From Orbilia blumenaviensis (Eukaryota; Ascomycota; Orbiliomycetes; Orbiliales; Orbiliaceae), in NCBI GenBank assembly GCA_036872755.1, contig JAVHNS010000002.1, positions 682,001 to 746,000 on the forward strand: 64,000 bases of DNA. The letters are read 5' to 3'. Below the pieces are notes generated by a model, which saw nothing but the letters and a program-made list of their open reading frames with translations, made no database searches and was not told the origin of the DNA. Shown here one piece after another: positions 1-12,599 of this stretch. The position numbers were made by a program, and so were the translations under genes. Position 1 is the stretch's first letter. Every line of letters begins with the position of its first letter.

Positions 1-480
1 CTACCAGATCTTGGGTTTGTCATCGGCGGAGTTGTAATAAAGCTGGACCGCAATCAACTTATAGCAGAGGAGGTATCGGAATACGGCCGCAAAGTTCCAG
101 ACTCTGAAAGAATGTGCAAGATGAATATCATCACCAACTTCTGGACTGAAGAACTCATTCTCGGTGTTCCTTTTCTACATGGGGCATTGGTGGTATATGA
201 TTTGGGAAAGAAAGAGATCAGGATTGCGAAGAAATTTGCAGCAGACCCGTTTCACATTCCGGATTGGTCGGACAGACAGTCATCGAAAAAGGTTATGGAC
301 CATCCTCCACTCGGGGGGAAGTCAACGGCTGGGTATATCAATCGGGAAAGTACTACTTCTATTATCGAGGGCAGTACGCTTTCAACTGTTGATATTATTT
401 CAGCTTATTCGGTATCTACGGCCAGCAGCAGGGCGACCGCGACAGTGCCAGATATAACACGCATACCTGCGCATGAGTAA
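1..480 (+). CDS. Pepsin-like aspartic protease (peptidase A1), C-terminal part only
   Basis: The open reading frame runs in from the left edge without a start, so only the C-terminal lobe is present; it ends at the TGA-free frame's TAA at 478-480. The stretch PDLGFVIGGV followed about 50 residues later by ILGVPFLHGALVVYDLGKK matches the A1 family hallmark near the C-terminus, where an ILG-x-x-F-L-x-x-x-x-V-V-Y-D-L segment precedes the final strand. Both catalytic Asp motifs should lie upstream, outside the window. After the domain there is a Ser/Thr-rich tail of about 60 residues ending RIPAHE. In fungal A1 proteases such tails often precede a GPI or cell-wall anchor, but I see no hydrophobic C-terminal segment here, so a secreted or vacuolar enzyme is equally possible. 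Family call is fairly sure; localisation is inference. Confidence 0.8.
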   Translation, partial: LPDLGFVIGGVVIKLDRNQLIAEEVSEYGRKVPDSERMCKMNIITNFWTEELILGVPFLHGALVVYDLGKKEIRIAKKFAADPFHIPDWSDRQSSKKVMDHPPLGGKSTAGYINRESTTSIIEGSTLSTVDIISAYSVSTASSRATATVPDITRIPAHE

Positions 481-1255
481 CGAGAATTTCAAGGGATATC
501 CACTTGGTTCGGTTTTTTCTTTTTATTTCTGTAACTCGAGCGATTGGTTTCCAGAGTACTAGTTTGCGTCGGTTTAAATAGCTAGCTGCTAGCCTGCGCT
601 GCATTGATGTTAACTCACAGTGTTGAGTTTTGGGGCTTAAGGGTATCCTGTATTTTAGCGAAATGGGTTCGAATTCAGGTATACCGCGGCGATCGGATAT
701 ACTGATAACAAAAGTAAAAGTTCAAATTTCTCAACGTCACACCTCTTTGTTCTAAATTACTAGAATACCCGATAACCTATCCCGAGTCAATAGTTGAGAT
801 TTCAAATCACCTGATTCTGACCTCAGAATGAGCTCTGAAATCTGGAGAAGCTAGAGTTTGTTGCATTTCGAAGGGTGGGTTGTGTTGTGGCCACAAGGGG
901 TAGGTGGGTATTTACCGTTTGAAGGCTGTTTGGGATCTCGATTCTTCTTATTCGGCTAGGCGAATTCGGATCCGTACCTTATTTCGGACCCGTACCTACC
1001 TTGTTTCGGGATTGGCAATTGCTATATTTCAGCCCGGAATAATGCATTGTTTGTTTGCCTGGCTCGGGTATGTTCCATCTGTCAATGCAAGGTGGGCTAG
1101 AAGTATAAAAACTTAAGTCTGTGCTCCGGGAATATCTCACCGAACATAAAATTTCTTCGCAATCACGGACGCGTAAAGTAGTTGAGGATTCTGATTTGAT
1201 TATCTCTCCATCAACCGGAAATCCATCGTTTCTCCATTAACCACAGGTTCAAAAG
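481..1255. other. Intergenic region, no gene seen
   Basis: This lies between the protease stop and the monooxygenase start. It has short unsupported frames only. The last 120 bases before the monooxygenase ATG are C/T-rich (for example tctccatcaaccgg and tctccattaacc), as expected for a fungal 5' untranslated region. Confidence 0.6.
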
Positions 1256-2809
1256 ATGACTGGCCCACTTAAGAAGGTATGAAGTTCCCCAAGAGCCGAA
1301 AGACTTGATGCTTCCCGAGAAACGAGTTACGTAACCAGAAACTTCTAACAAAATTTTGTCTTTTGTCATACAGGTCATAATAGTTGGTGCGGGCCCATCG
1401 GGTCTCCTCCTCGCGCTCCGTCTCGCTCAGCAACATATCAAAGTCACAATCTTCGAAGCGACACCCGCCCCCTCAGACCAACCCCGCGCCACTCACTATG
1501 GTATCCCAGCTGTCTGGGAGCTCCGCAGAGCCGGTGTCCTAGAAGAGATGCGTAAAGATCCAGAGTGCTTCCAGTTCGATGTTATGTGCTGGCGTAAACT
1601 CGATGGCACTTACTTATCCGGCATGGATACGAGAGATCTTAACCGTCCTGGCAAACCTTACGATGATCGTATTACGGTTTTGACACTGAATAAGGTTATC
1701 AAAGTTCTTGGAGAGATGGTGGCTAAGTGTGAGGACGCTACAGTTAAGTATGGGTATAAGGTACTAGCTGGTGTAGAGCAAGATGAAGAGAAGGCCTGGG
1801 TTACTGTTCAGAGTCAAGATGGTACCGTTGAGAAACATTGGGCGGATTATATAGTTGGTTGTGATGGAGCCTCGAGTCAGATCCGGAGAAGTCTGTTTGG
1901 GGATATGGAATTCCCTGGGTACACTTGGGATCATCAGATCGTGGCTACAAACGTAAGTTCCTTTGTTACTGAAATGGGTCGCTAGGCTAAAGAGTCCTGA
2001 CTAATTTATCCTGGTTCGAACAGACATACTACGACTTCCATAAATACGGCTGGGAGGACTCGAATTTCATCGTCCACCCTGAACATTCATTCATGGCGGC
2101 CAGAATCGGTGCGACGGAGCCATTGTGGAGAGTTACATATACTGAAGTCAACGGTCTCACAAACGAGGAGATTCTAGCCCGCCAAGCTAAGAAATTCGAA
2201 ATCATGTTACCGGGCCATCCTAAGCCCGGTGACTACAAAGTCATCTTGACAAGCCCATACAAAATCCATCAACGATGCGCTACATCTTTCAGGGTCGGAA
2301 GATATCTGTTGGCTGCTGATGCTGCTCATCTTTGTAACCCGTTCGGTGGACTTGGTCTTACCGGCGGTATTGTTGATGTTGGTGGTTTGGCTGATTGTCT
2401 TATTGGTATCCACCAGGGGAAGACCAGTGACAAGATTTTGGACGAATATAGCAGAGTCAGGATTGAGAAGTACAAGACAATCATTGACCCGATATCTTCG
2501 GAGAACTTCAGAAGACTATGGGACCAGGATCCCGAAAAGGCTTTGGAGAAGGATGAGTTCTTGAAGCTCTTGAAGAACAACGAAGGCAATGTTGAGTTAT
2601 CGAGCCAGATGCAATTAGTGAGTCCTCTATACCCGATTTAGTAATATGAAGTTATATGGTTGGGCCAAACGAAGCTAATTTGACTACCCTAGGGATCATT
2701 GGGCATTCTTCACGACTTCTCGGCTTCTTTCGACGGCAACAAGCCTGCTGGATCTCTGTCAGAAAAGGTTGATATTTCTGCTGTTACTGTAACTCCTGTT
2801 GTAAATTGA
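1256..2809 (+). CDS. FAD-dependent aromatic-ring-type monooxygenase (PHBH fold)
   Basis: Four exons are proposed: 1256-1276, 1374-1952, 2024-2617 and 2693-2809, giving 436 residues. All three introns are phase 0 with GT...AG ends (donors gtatga, gtaagt, gtgagt). The first exon codes only MTGPLKK, so the Rossmann strand begins straight after intron 1. Visible motifs are GAGPSG (residues 12-17, FAD ADP binding), GCDGASS (about 169-175, the DG motif of this class) and ADAAHLCNPFGGLG (about 298-311, matching the GD/ribityl-binding motif GDAAH-x-x-P, with Ala replacing the first Gly). Flavin monooxygenases of this group hydroxylate phenolic or related rings using NAD(P)H and oxygen. The substrate is unknown. 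It is convergent with a nitronate monooxygenase 198 bp away, which hints at a shared oxidative catabolic role. Exon 1 is the least certain part; the fold is clear. Confidence 0.87.
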
Positions 2810-3007
2810 GAGTAGTGGCTGATGCCGAGTCTGCCTTTTTGCCCTTAGCGATTCCAATCCAAATTATAGAGTCTTCCATAGTCAGGAGCCTTGGGAATTA
2901 ATTTGCATTATCATGTGTTCACATATTATGACACACAGCTCCATGAATTATGTAGTCTCCAACGTAGGATAATATACAAAAGGACTTGAACTCGTAATTC
3001 ATACCGA

Positions 3008-4128
3008 CTATAGCTTGGATGCAAGGTAGTCATTACCCTTTCGTAGCATTTCTGCAGCTTCCTTGACCATATCATCCACGATCTCCTTCGCGGGTTTAAT
3101 ATCATTAATGACTCCTGCGACCTGACCCATCAAGAAGGGTATATCCAAATCGTTACCTTCCTTCATATCATACTCTAATGGTGTGACGCCTGAATCGCAC
3201 AGCTCCTTGATCCGCTGTGGTTGATCCTCCCATTTTTTAATATATTCATTCATTTTGACTCTTAAAGGCCGCCCGGATACAACAAGCGTACGGATGGTGT
3301 CATCAAAAGTTGCGGTTTTGACTTCCTGTTTGTGCATTTCGGAACACCCAGCCTCCACCGCCGCCACAAATCTCGTTCCAACCCAAACACCAGCAGCACC
3401 CTGCATTAGCGAACTGGCAAGCGATCTTCCATCTCTTATGCCACCCGCGGCAACAACCAGCGGAGTTTGACCCGTCAATGGTGATTTGTACTTTTTTACG
3501 ACATCGCAGACTGCGGGTATCAGGATGCTTGTTGCGATAGATCCTGTGTGTCCACCTCCTTCGCTACCCTGAGCACAGATGATATCCACGCCAGCCTTTA
3601 GAGCATACTCCGCGTGTTTTGGATGTCCAACCATGTTCATAATCAGGATTTTGGCATCATGAAGCCGCTTGATAACATGCGGTGGAGGAATTCCGACAGC
3701 TGATACAAATAGTTTGGCGCCAGATTCGATAGTGACAGTAATCAATTCGTCCAGTTGACCATTTGTGTAGTCGTGATTTGTTTTTCGTGCTCCATCACCG
3801 ATTTTTGGAAGCGCGAGATCAACGCCAAACGGGAGGTCTGGCGATTTCAGCAACGCCTTGAGATTCGTAACGATCTCTAGGAGTTGGGCGGGTGTATAAC
3901 CAAGCCCGCCGACGGTGCCCAGCCCCCCTGCGTTGGAAACTGCGGCCGCGAGCTCGGATGAAGAAGTTCGCGCCATGCCTGGATATACATGTTAGAAAAA
4001 CAAATAAAAATTCAATTTTTTTGATCTTTTTTTTGGTTGAAGTGATAGGTCGTACCTGCTAGTAGAATGGGATGCTTGATCCCAAGGAGATCCGTAAGCG
4101 GAGTTTTGATTTGCTGCTCCATTGCCAT
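3008..4128 (-). CDS. Nitronate monooxygenase (2-nitropropane dioxygenase family)
   Basis: Two exons on the minus strand: 4128-4056 and 3978-3008, for 347 residues. The intron sits after the first base of a Gly codon (LLA-G-MA). The N-terminal exon reads KTPLTDLLGIKHPILLA, the typical opening of this FMN-dependent TIM-barrel family, which supports the join. Family motifs include AGGLGTVGGLGY, QGSEGGGHTG (His near residue 168 fits the catalytic base position) and AAGGIRDGR (about 201-209), followed by GVWVGTRF of the phosphate-binding part. Known members oxidise alkyl nitronates such as propionate 3-nitronate, which gives protection from 3-nitropropionate. Length is normal. There is an alternative start two codons in (MAMEQQ or MEQQ). 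It is encoded tail to tail with the flavin monooxygenase. Confidence 0.9.
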
Positions 4129-5110
4129 AGTTGATATAGTAAGGATTTTTTGTTAAAAATTTAATATCCTTATTATATTCCTAAGAGTAAGGTATAGTAC
4201 AAGGTTGTAACGTTTCTGAAAAAAAAGAAGATATAGTACAGTGCACTCTTTTGGAAGTATCAGGGCGCCTCGAAGAAACTGGGTGGGTGCAACAATCCAA
4301 CCCCAAATTCGGTCACGTAACCAGTAGTAGTACTAGTAGAGTACGTGGTATGAGGGGCTCGAGAAGGTTGCTGCCCCAGCTACCCCGGATTCCTGGGGTT
4401 TATAGAATCAGAGAACAGCCTAGGCTATTCATTCGCGTTACGTTTCGCAGAGTTGCATGTGGACTCCCCATGGCCCCACTGAGAAGGTGATACAAGACCG
4501 CGGTTGATTGCGGGCGAATTCACACCACCAGAAGATGCAGAAATGCAACAGCTTCAACACGGCAAAGAGTATCAATCTCATGAGAACAACACATTTATCA
4601 TGCTTGCTGTTGCAATTGATGGCTGGAGCTACCTGGATTTAGGCAGCGAGGATCGTAGTCCTGAGGACAGTCAGCATGATGCTTGAGTCAGTGATAGTAA
4701 TAAGCATACTAGTAATGTTTCTCTCCTCTCTCATCCTGGCATATTTTTTGATCAATTTGAATCAGCGGCAATTCATTGTGTATTGTCAAGAGGGGAGGGG
4801 GGATCACTGTCATGAATACTCGAACCCAATATGTCATGGCCAAGGTGGTGGTGAAGTCGCCGCCTGAATACCTATAGAGCTTCGCTTAATATACCATATA
4901 GAGATCTCAGCACTGGCCTACCTACTACTCAGTACTTTGGCTCCAACACTTCAAGCCTTCCTACAGAGCCTACACTATCCACTAAACCATCCATCTTCAC
5001 CACCTAACACCATTGGTATACCTCCATTAACCCCGACCCATCTATACGTACTAGTGCTTAGGCTATTAATTATCAACTCCAGAAATCCCTTGTCTCTCTT
5101 ATTCTCTATC
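4129..5110. other. Intergenic region with weak open frames
   Basis: This lies between the divergently arranged nitronate monooxygenase and the 740-residue gene. A frame around 4504-4686 reads EFTPPEDAEMQQLQHGKEY and overlaps a hydrophobic frame at 4679-4867 with one likely membrane segment. Neither has splice signals, a family match or a good upstream context, so I do not call a gene. Bases 4960-5110 are C/A/T-rich, like a 5' leader for the gene starting at 5111. Confidence 0.45.
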
Positions 5111-7402
5111 ATGGCTAGCGATACCTCTGACGGACCAGTCCGTCACCATCCACATGCGGATGACGAACCTACCGGCTATGGCAGTCACATAGAGGTGGTT
5201 CCAGATCCCAACGGCGGACCACCAACCGTATATCGAGAACGTCCAACAACTCTTAACTGGGATAACTTGTCAGAAACTGCTCGCAACATGTTTGCAGAGA
5301 TGGCAACCGGCGATGTCCCAAACCGTTTCGAAACCTGTGTCCATATGAGCCTATTGAAGTGGGCAGAACAAATGAAGCCCGGAGACCCCAACCGCCTGCC
5401 TGACGGCAATCCTACTTACATTCAAGATGACTTCATACCTATCATCAAAGCCTATGTCAATAGGATCCCTTATCCCGGTGTCGCTGGGACTCCGATTCCT
5501 CCTGCCCTACCAATGATTGAACTTGAGGCACTCGACTTTCTTCACCACCACCAAGCCCTTCCCTACCAACAAGCGGATTATGCGGACATCTTCGGAGATC
5601 TGCCAGATGGATTTGTCTGGCATCCTATCCAGACGTTGGTTGGCGTCAGAGGACTCGATCATCGCACGTTAATCGAGTTCCGTGCTTACAAGCATTTCTG
5701 GACCATCCATAAAAACGATCCCCAACTCAAAGAGTATTCGACCAAGGACGAACCAACTTCCGAGGTTAGCATCATTCGCCCTGGTGGTGACCCAGATTAC
5801 CCCCAGATTACCCCAGGTGGATTCCACAATATGTCTCTACCCCCGACAAACCAACAATTGAAGAAGGAGTTCGCCAAGGTTAATAAGAAGCGCAAGGCTA
5901 AGGGACAGCCAGAGTACGCCAAAATAATGTATGTCCGTTTTGCCAACAACCTCGCCCGTATCATGACGGATTATAGCAACGATGCCTCTGTTTTCGACGA
6001 GGACGGTGTCCCACATACAAGGATTGTTGGATCTGTTCAGTACGAGGAATACATGGACGAGGATGAATTTATGTCTCGTTTCCCCGAGCTTGGCCGAGTT
6101 TACGTTAACCGTCTACCAACTATCTTCGAAACTACTGGCTCGTCATCTATCCAGCTGGCAGAGGAAACTCCCGTTCCTGCGGGAACCTCTTCCAAACCTC
6201 CAGTTGAAAGCGGTAACAAAAAGCCTGAGTTCGACCCAAATGTCATTGAATTTACCGCTGAATTTGCAGGTGTAGGAGTGGAGGCAAAGATTAATATCCC
6301 TTCATGCGAATGCCCAGCCGCTATTAAAGCGGCACAGATGACTAATTCCATTGTATCGGAAATCGCATCAATGAAGAAGACGCTTGGAACTGGGCCTCAA
6401 CGTGTTCACATTCCTGAAGTCGACTGCTGCTCCAAGACCGCAATGAGGGCCTCCGCCGCTGCCAATAACCTAGCTTCAGGCATCCCTACCAAAACCCAGC
6501 TCGATCTAGCTGACCTCTCTGCAATCGAAACCAAGATCAGGCAGCTTTCCATGGAGAAGAAAAATCCTCGCCAACTTAAGTCCTTGTCAAAAAATCCAGG
6601 GAGTAGCTACACCATTGACACCAAACTAGTCACATCGAAACCTTACACCGCGAAATCCACCGCCAAAGCTAGCGGAAATGTTAAGTGTAGTGCTACGGCC
6701 GTTTCTATCCTTACTACGACTTCAGCTTCCCCTGGGACCTTGTTACCCGAATTGAAAGCGATGACCTTAGCCCCAGGCTACTTTTTCGCTAATTGTCTTA
6801 ACCGCCAAAAGCTGGTTGAAGACCTCATGAGCGAAAAGTTTTCCAGTGAGATCCCTCTAGTGGGACCGGGAGCTAAATCTTGGAGTACGATTAAAAGCGA
6901 ACAACGTGCCAATCCGGTAAGGAATTACATGTTACACCACCTCCTATTGCTTTCTCAGCACGCTATTGACCCCTAAAACAATTAGATCAACACCAGATTT
7001 GTAGATACTCCGTCCATCGAACATATCAAATACCTTACCGTCGTTGGTATTCAACAAACAGTGTTTTACTATCTCTACATTAGCGAACGCATCAAACGTA
7101 AGAAGGTACCAGCAGACTCGGCTGATGGAACCTGCTTCCTCAAAGTTTACAATATCCTTGACGCCGGACAACGATTGGTCATCGAGCACGACATCGAAAA
7201 CTACTACGTCCGAACGAACGGGGTAGCTCGCGTCTACGACCATTCGATCAGCAGTGGACTTATTGCTACCCCAATTGAGCCGATCAGCACTAAGTACGAG
7301 CTCACGGCAGCGGAACAAGTCGCATACCGAACCTTGATGGCGGAATCAAAAGATCTTTGGAGGCACCCAACCACTTGCAAATGCAGGACTGGTAGAAATT
7401 GA
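5111..7402 (+). CDS. Large hypothetical protein, 740 residues, two exons
   Basis: Exons 5111-6916 and 6986-7402 join in phase 0 across a 69-bp intron (gtaagg donor, ctattgac near the branch position, acaattag acceptor). The open frame continues upstream of 5111, but the first ATG in it is at 5111 (MASDTSDGP), so I start there. I do not recognise the family. The protein is hydrophilic, with no signal peptide or membrane helix. A Pro-rich N-terminal half contains many Tyr/Trp/Phe positions, a KKRKAKG basic patch lies near residue 275, the acidic stretch EEYMDEDEF near 315, and a Ser/Thr/Ala-rich middle with CECPAA and DCCSK cysteines. The second exon looks folded (INTRFVDTPSIEHIKYLTVV, then LDAGQRLVIEHDIE). 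Steady codon use over 2.2 kb and a good intron make a real gene likely; function is unknown. Confidence 0.7.
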
Positions 7403-10400
7403 TAAGATTCCCGACATCGTTTTTGATTTTGCAAAACAAGTTATTTCCTTTGGTTAGCTTCGAAAATCCTATCGCTATTATGATAGCCTTTTCCTTGTTA
7501 CTATACTCTGCAGGCACTCTAAGCTTAAATTGTGCCTTCAAAAGTCAAACCGCCTCGTTCCAATTTGTTAGGATCGAGGCCACTCTATCTCCCTCGCGGG
7601 TGTCCCGTGAATTGTTTTCCTTTCTATTAAGTTCCTGCGCCTCTCAAGTGAGTGCATGGAAAAGCCCTTTTTCTTGTTTTGTCTTTCTTGATCACCCTGC
7701 TCTCTCCTCATCCCCGTCGTCACATTATTACAAGGGCCTTAGACCTTCGCAAGCTTGCTTCCATTAATAGCGCAATACCAATTTTGTTTCTGTAAATCCC
7801 GTCACAACTGAACTGAGGCCTGAGAGAGCCACTTGCTAGAATAGCCTAGTTGGTACAGATATTCCCGACCTTGTGAGCCTCTACGGCGTATCATACCGAA
7901 AGTAGTTCCGGATTTTACCCCGGATTTTACGGTACCTCCCGGGGCCCAGAATGCCAGCCTTTTCCAAGCTCTCACTGCGCCCCTCGCGGATTGAAAGGAC
8001 CCGCTCCACCAAACTAATCCCAATGGATACTTGTAAGTGTCTAAATTTCATAGAAAGAATAAGCGAGCGCCCAGGCTGAATAATCTCGTAAAAAAGTAGC
8101 CTGGGTCGAGCTTCGGGCCGAATATCTGCCCGCGTCCCTGGTATCCCTATGGCACCTTATCGGCTTTCATATGTAACGTTCACCTATTCCTTGAATATTA
8201 AATTCCAAATATTCATTCAGTGCGTCGATATTGGGATTATAACGCAAGCAATCAAGGCAGGAACGACAGGTCAGGGGATCCAGGCACAACGGCGACCTCT
8301 GCCTGGCGATTGCAGGCCATCTATACAGATGCCTATCGTATCGTCGGAGCCCCTACGTAGCGGTGATGCCTTGCAGAGTTAATGCCTGCTTTCGGGGAGT
8401 GCCCTAGTGCCGCATTGCTCGATTGGGCTAGCTGTTTACACAGGGCTGTAGGGCGACCTAAGATTAATAATATAGACGCACGAGGCTCGAGGGGTTGCTT
8501 GTATATACCGTGCCAAAGTGGGTCCGGCTGAGGCTCGAGCCGTATGCAAGGTGATTATAGTCGTGACCTCGTTGAGCCATATATAGTACCATATAGTGCG
8601 ATGCCGCGGTTTCTAGTATTCCGAGGCTCCAGAGCTCGGGGCGGGATGAAATGAAGGATCTGCTATCGAAGAGTGAAAGCTAGTTTTTTAAGTTGTACAC
8701 CAGATACCGATATACTTTTTTTCCCGAGCTCCTAGCGTGCTTGTCAGCCTATTTTTCGCCGTTGAAGTTGCTGTCAAAATCCATCCCGCAAGTGTAGATC
8801 GTACGACTAAGGCATGCCCCTCTCCGATACCCAAGCTCTTGACATCTTTAAAAAAAATCCACTTGGCCTTGTTGTACATGCAGCTATAGGCGCCAAAATA
8901 ATAGTAACCCGTACCGACCTCTCGGATTCTCTTTAGTTTGATGATTTTTGCGTTATTGATAGAAAAAAGTTCGACCGATTTGTGTGTGTGAGGCAGACTT
9001 TGCGAAGGAAAACGCCTGGCAAACGGCGGGAGTTGGCGGTTGATTATATTACCTCGTTTTTTTTGTGCTGTCTGTCTAAGACCTTGTCAACTACAGGCTA
9101 GACAGGGCTAGTGTGGGGAAAATCGACTTCGTGCAACAGCCAATTAAACGTTAGACAAACTTCATCAAACACCTGTCTGGGGTGCGAATTGCAAATACAC
9201 CAGCCTTTCTGCACAATCCGATAGGAATACGGCAAAGAGAGGCTCTAAATCTCCGACGAAGAAGGGATTTTCACAAGCGAGAGGGGGGAAATCTTCCCAA
9301 GATCCAAGGGAGCCGAAACGTTAAACCCGCAAGGAAAAAGAAAAAGTCGGAGTCCTGTAACGTCCGCACAACCCTAAACGCAAGTAAGCCTGCAGATGCG
9401 GCATTGCGCATTGCATCCCTTGGCTCAAATCCCATTGAACGATCCGTGAACAGTGATTGGCGATAAACGACTATGGGAATCGCATTACTCAGCTATAGCT
9501 ATCGTTAGCTCCCGCAATGACGCAGATTAGAGATAAACATCTGACAGCCAATGATATCTCAACTTTAATCCATAAGACAAACCAGCACCTTGTGGGCGGG
9601 ATCACGCCTTGCTGGGTTCACCGACATCGATATTGAAAGGCCTCGAAGATTCGGCCGCATATGGGGACCGGACTCGAAGGGCTGTAGCATGATCCCAAAT
9701 TAGTTACACACTCTCAATTAGGTTTAGTCCCTGAAGAAGGAACTAACATCACCACAACAAAAACAACACATTGCGCAAGCCACGTTTTTCGCGGGATCAG
9801 AAACCAAAGGATTATAACATATTTCGAGCTTAGCGCATCGCACTAAGGGGCAAAAAATGGGGCACGCCCAGAAAGCAAAATATTGGTAAGGCTAATCATG
9901 TGTTAGCCTCGCAGCTGTCGGAGTTAGCTATATTTTTTCAAAAAATCAGACTCTGATTCATGAAATATGATTCTCAGAGGTTCACTGAGAGAGAGCTGGG
10001 CGGGAATGTCTAGTGTCGTGACGGGATTTATTGTACCTAGCTTTGAGCTTTCAACACACCCTCTATGCAAGCAAAAAGTTTCGAAGCGACCAATAAGGTT
10101 AATGCGGCTGCAGATCTTCCTCGACGAAGACGGCATCCCCAATCTGCTCGGTCTTTTTTATGACATCCGGCACCCGCATATGACGAGGTTTAACTAAATT
10201 GGGGGGTGGACAAAGGGGGGCTCTGCGTATACAACCTCTGATTCGTGAGTATTCTGCCTGCCCAGGGTACTATGCCCTGTAGCTCTGTTGCAGGCTGCAA
10301 TCCTGATAGGTCGGATTTAGGCTCGCGATCCTTATCGCTCCCGCTATTACTTCACGGGGTGCCTGGGCGTATCGACAGAATTGGTAGGAGATTTACAGAG

Positions 10401-11122
10401 CCCCCTCAGTTAATGAAAACAGGTTTTTCTGAAGCTCAATTGAGGCTCCCTTGGCCGTTGAGGTTGGGAGGTAGGTCTGTGCCCTTGCGAACAGTTGGCT
10501 AGAAGAATGGTCAATGATCCCGAAACTAGGGGTGGGGTTTCATGTTCCGGAGTGCTTCGGGTTATGGCCTGTGAAGAGAGAATCTTATGACAGGTGTTCA
10601 ATCTCAAATGGGTGCAATATCAATCCGATTTCGCAGTAATTTTACAGTACTTGCGCCTGGGACTGAGACTAATACAGTACCAGGCATATGTATCCTCTGG
10701 GCAAAATTTTAAAATTAATTATTGAATTGCTAAGAATAATGCTAAAATCAAAATATCCGAGTGATCAAATACAATTAAGCAAAGTTGTCTTTCCTTGCCT
10801 GATTCCGTTTTCCCATATACGTAGAACAAATAACCTGCATCGCCAATTACCTTTCTAATGCCAAAATTTGAAACCATTGAAACGCCTTTACTAGATTAGA
10901 AAATAAACAAAAAACGCTGAATATGTTGCTCAGAATGTTGTGCTTGAAACAGAGACAAAAATCAATGACCAACTCATACCCCAAATACCCCTCAAACTCC
11001 AAAGAACAATGTTCTCTCCCCGTTTCTCGATTGTAGAAAGGCATCAGCATACTATTAGAAACTAAAGCGTCCATTCCTCATATACCCAAACCAAATCCGT
11101 CGATTAAATTTTCGTGGCGCTT
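7403..11122. other. Long gene-poor stretch (3.7 kb)
   Basis: The stretch has only short open frames on both strands with no convincing motif, splice pattern or codon bias. Several Lys/Arg-rich or low-complexity frames, such as 9182-9466, look accidental. I saw no terminal repeats or transposase motifs, but an old mutated transposon would be hard to recognise by eye. Confidence 0.5.
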
Positions 11123-12599
11123 CTAACGGCTAGCGTGGAGCCGTTCGAGTTTCTTATGCTTCTTGCTCTTTTCCTTATGGTTGCGCAACGCGTCTGGTCT
11201 GCCAAAGCTCTGGCCGCAAAGGGTACACTCTTCTCTCGGCTCCTTCCCTTCGTGCTGGAATCTGCAATGTCGTAGAAAATTGTTGTACGTCTGTACCCTC
11301 GTGTTGCAGATGCCTCCTCCCGGAAGCTCAATAACGCAAGTTTTGGTCTCCGCATTCCAACCGTGAACGTGACCCTCCTCTTCATCCGACCGACTAAGTC
11401 TCCGAGGTCGGCGGCCGGGTGAGCGATCACTCCTTCGTCGCAAAAGTGCCGATTGAGGACGTTCGTCCCCGGTTACTGGAGCTAGGTGGAGCGTACTCGA
11501 GGTATGAGCGTAAATGTCGTCGTAGGCACCCGACTGCGCGTCGAAGAATGTCGGTGTGAGTTGGCCGTAAATAGGTGGAGAAACCGACGAGAGGCTGCCT
11601 CTTTGGAGGCTCTCGGATGGGAAGTAATGTTCTGGGAAATACGAATCTTGGGGTGGAGGCGACACTGTGAAATCGAGTCCAGCAGAGGTCTAGATCCATG
11701 GCCAACATCATTAGTAACAGCGCGTCTATTGGGGAATGTCAAGTTCGTTTACACTTACTGAGTCTCCATACTGAGGGTTCATAAGCCGATCCATATCAGA
11801 TGAGAGCATGGCGGTATCGTAGCCTGAGAAACCACCTGAAGTGGCACCCATCGGCGATCCCCACATTTGGGCTTCAAGGCCAGCGGAGCTTGTCGGCCGC
11901 GAGGCCGCTTGGAAACTTGAAGAGCGTCCACTACTTGAGATGGAATAGGCCTCCAAAAAGCTCAGATTTCCTACAAAGTTGATTCGTTAGTATCTGGATT
12001 AGAGTAAAATTTCGGAACTGGTGCTTACTCTTCATAAGCATCTTGAACAAGTCCAAGAAGAGTCCTTGCTGAAGGCTTTCCCGACCAATATGGGTGGAAG
12101 TCGGTGAGCTAATGACGGCTGCAGAATTCGGCCAAAGCCTTGCTAGAAGGACAAGAACACTTTGGTGATTCCACTTTTCGGCGTATCTTGTCCACTGCAG
12201 AAGCTCGTGCTCCAGAATCGAAATATCTGGGCGGCTCAGGGGTTCCATACGGTTGAACAAGACCCAGAACAGTAAATGTGCATCAACGATGACATATTCT
12301 GGGATCATGTCGGAGCATAAGAGCTCCCAGATGGATTGTACCCAGTTTGTCTGGCTATGAGTATACGATGGCAGGTAGCTGTTGGTGCTCACGGAGCCTT
12401 CTGCGATCAGAGATGCTCGCTTTTTATGCATTGCTTCACAGATGTGACGCAATTCTCTCGGAACCATAGATGTTTTATCATATCCTTGTGCCGTAAGAAT
12501 CATAATACGGGCTACACAATTATAGAGTCCCGACAAAGCAGGACCATATTTGCGGAATCCCGTAACCAGTTCTCCAGAACTAACGTTGTTGCTCGACAT
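11123..12599 (-). CDS. C2H2-type zinc-finger protein, three exons
   Basis: Minus-strand exons 12599-12029, 11970-11759 and 11689-11123 give 449 residues. Intron 1 splits an Arg codon after its first base (donor gtaagc, acceptor tttgtag); intron 2 is phase 0 (donor gtaagt, acceptor gatctag). Nearer acceptors for intron 2 would shift the frame and hit stops, so the tag acceptor was chosen. The N-terminal 190 residues are helical and fungal-specific in look. The middle is Ser/Gly/Pro-rich. The C-terminus holds two zinc-finger-like units: C379, C389, H402, H407 (irregular) and C416-x2-C419-x12-H432-x6-H439 with the usual Phe and Leu, followed by a Lys-rich tail (KEKSKKHKKLERLH). It is probably a nuclear DNA- or RNA-binding regulator; its target is unknown. 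Confidence 0.8.

Noticed and set aside
640..700. GGGTTCGAATTC resembling a tRNA T-arm
   Set aside because: The arm stem is weak and no D-arm, anticodon arm or acceptor stem fits upstream.
7061..7402. Separate 113-residue gene
   Set aside because: It is the second exon of the 740-residue gene; the frame stays open upstream to an AG acceptor at 6985.
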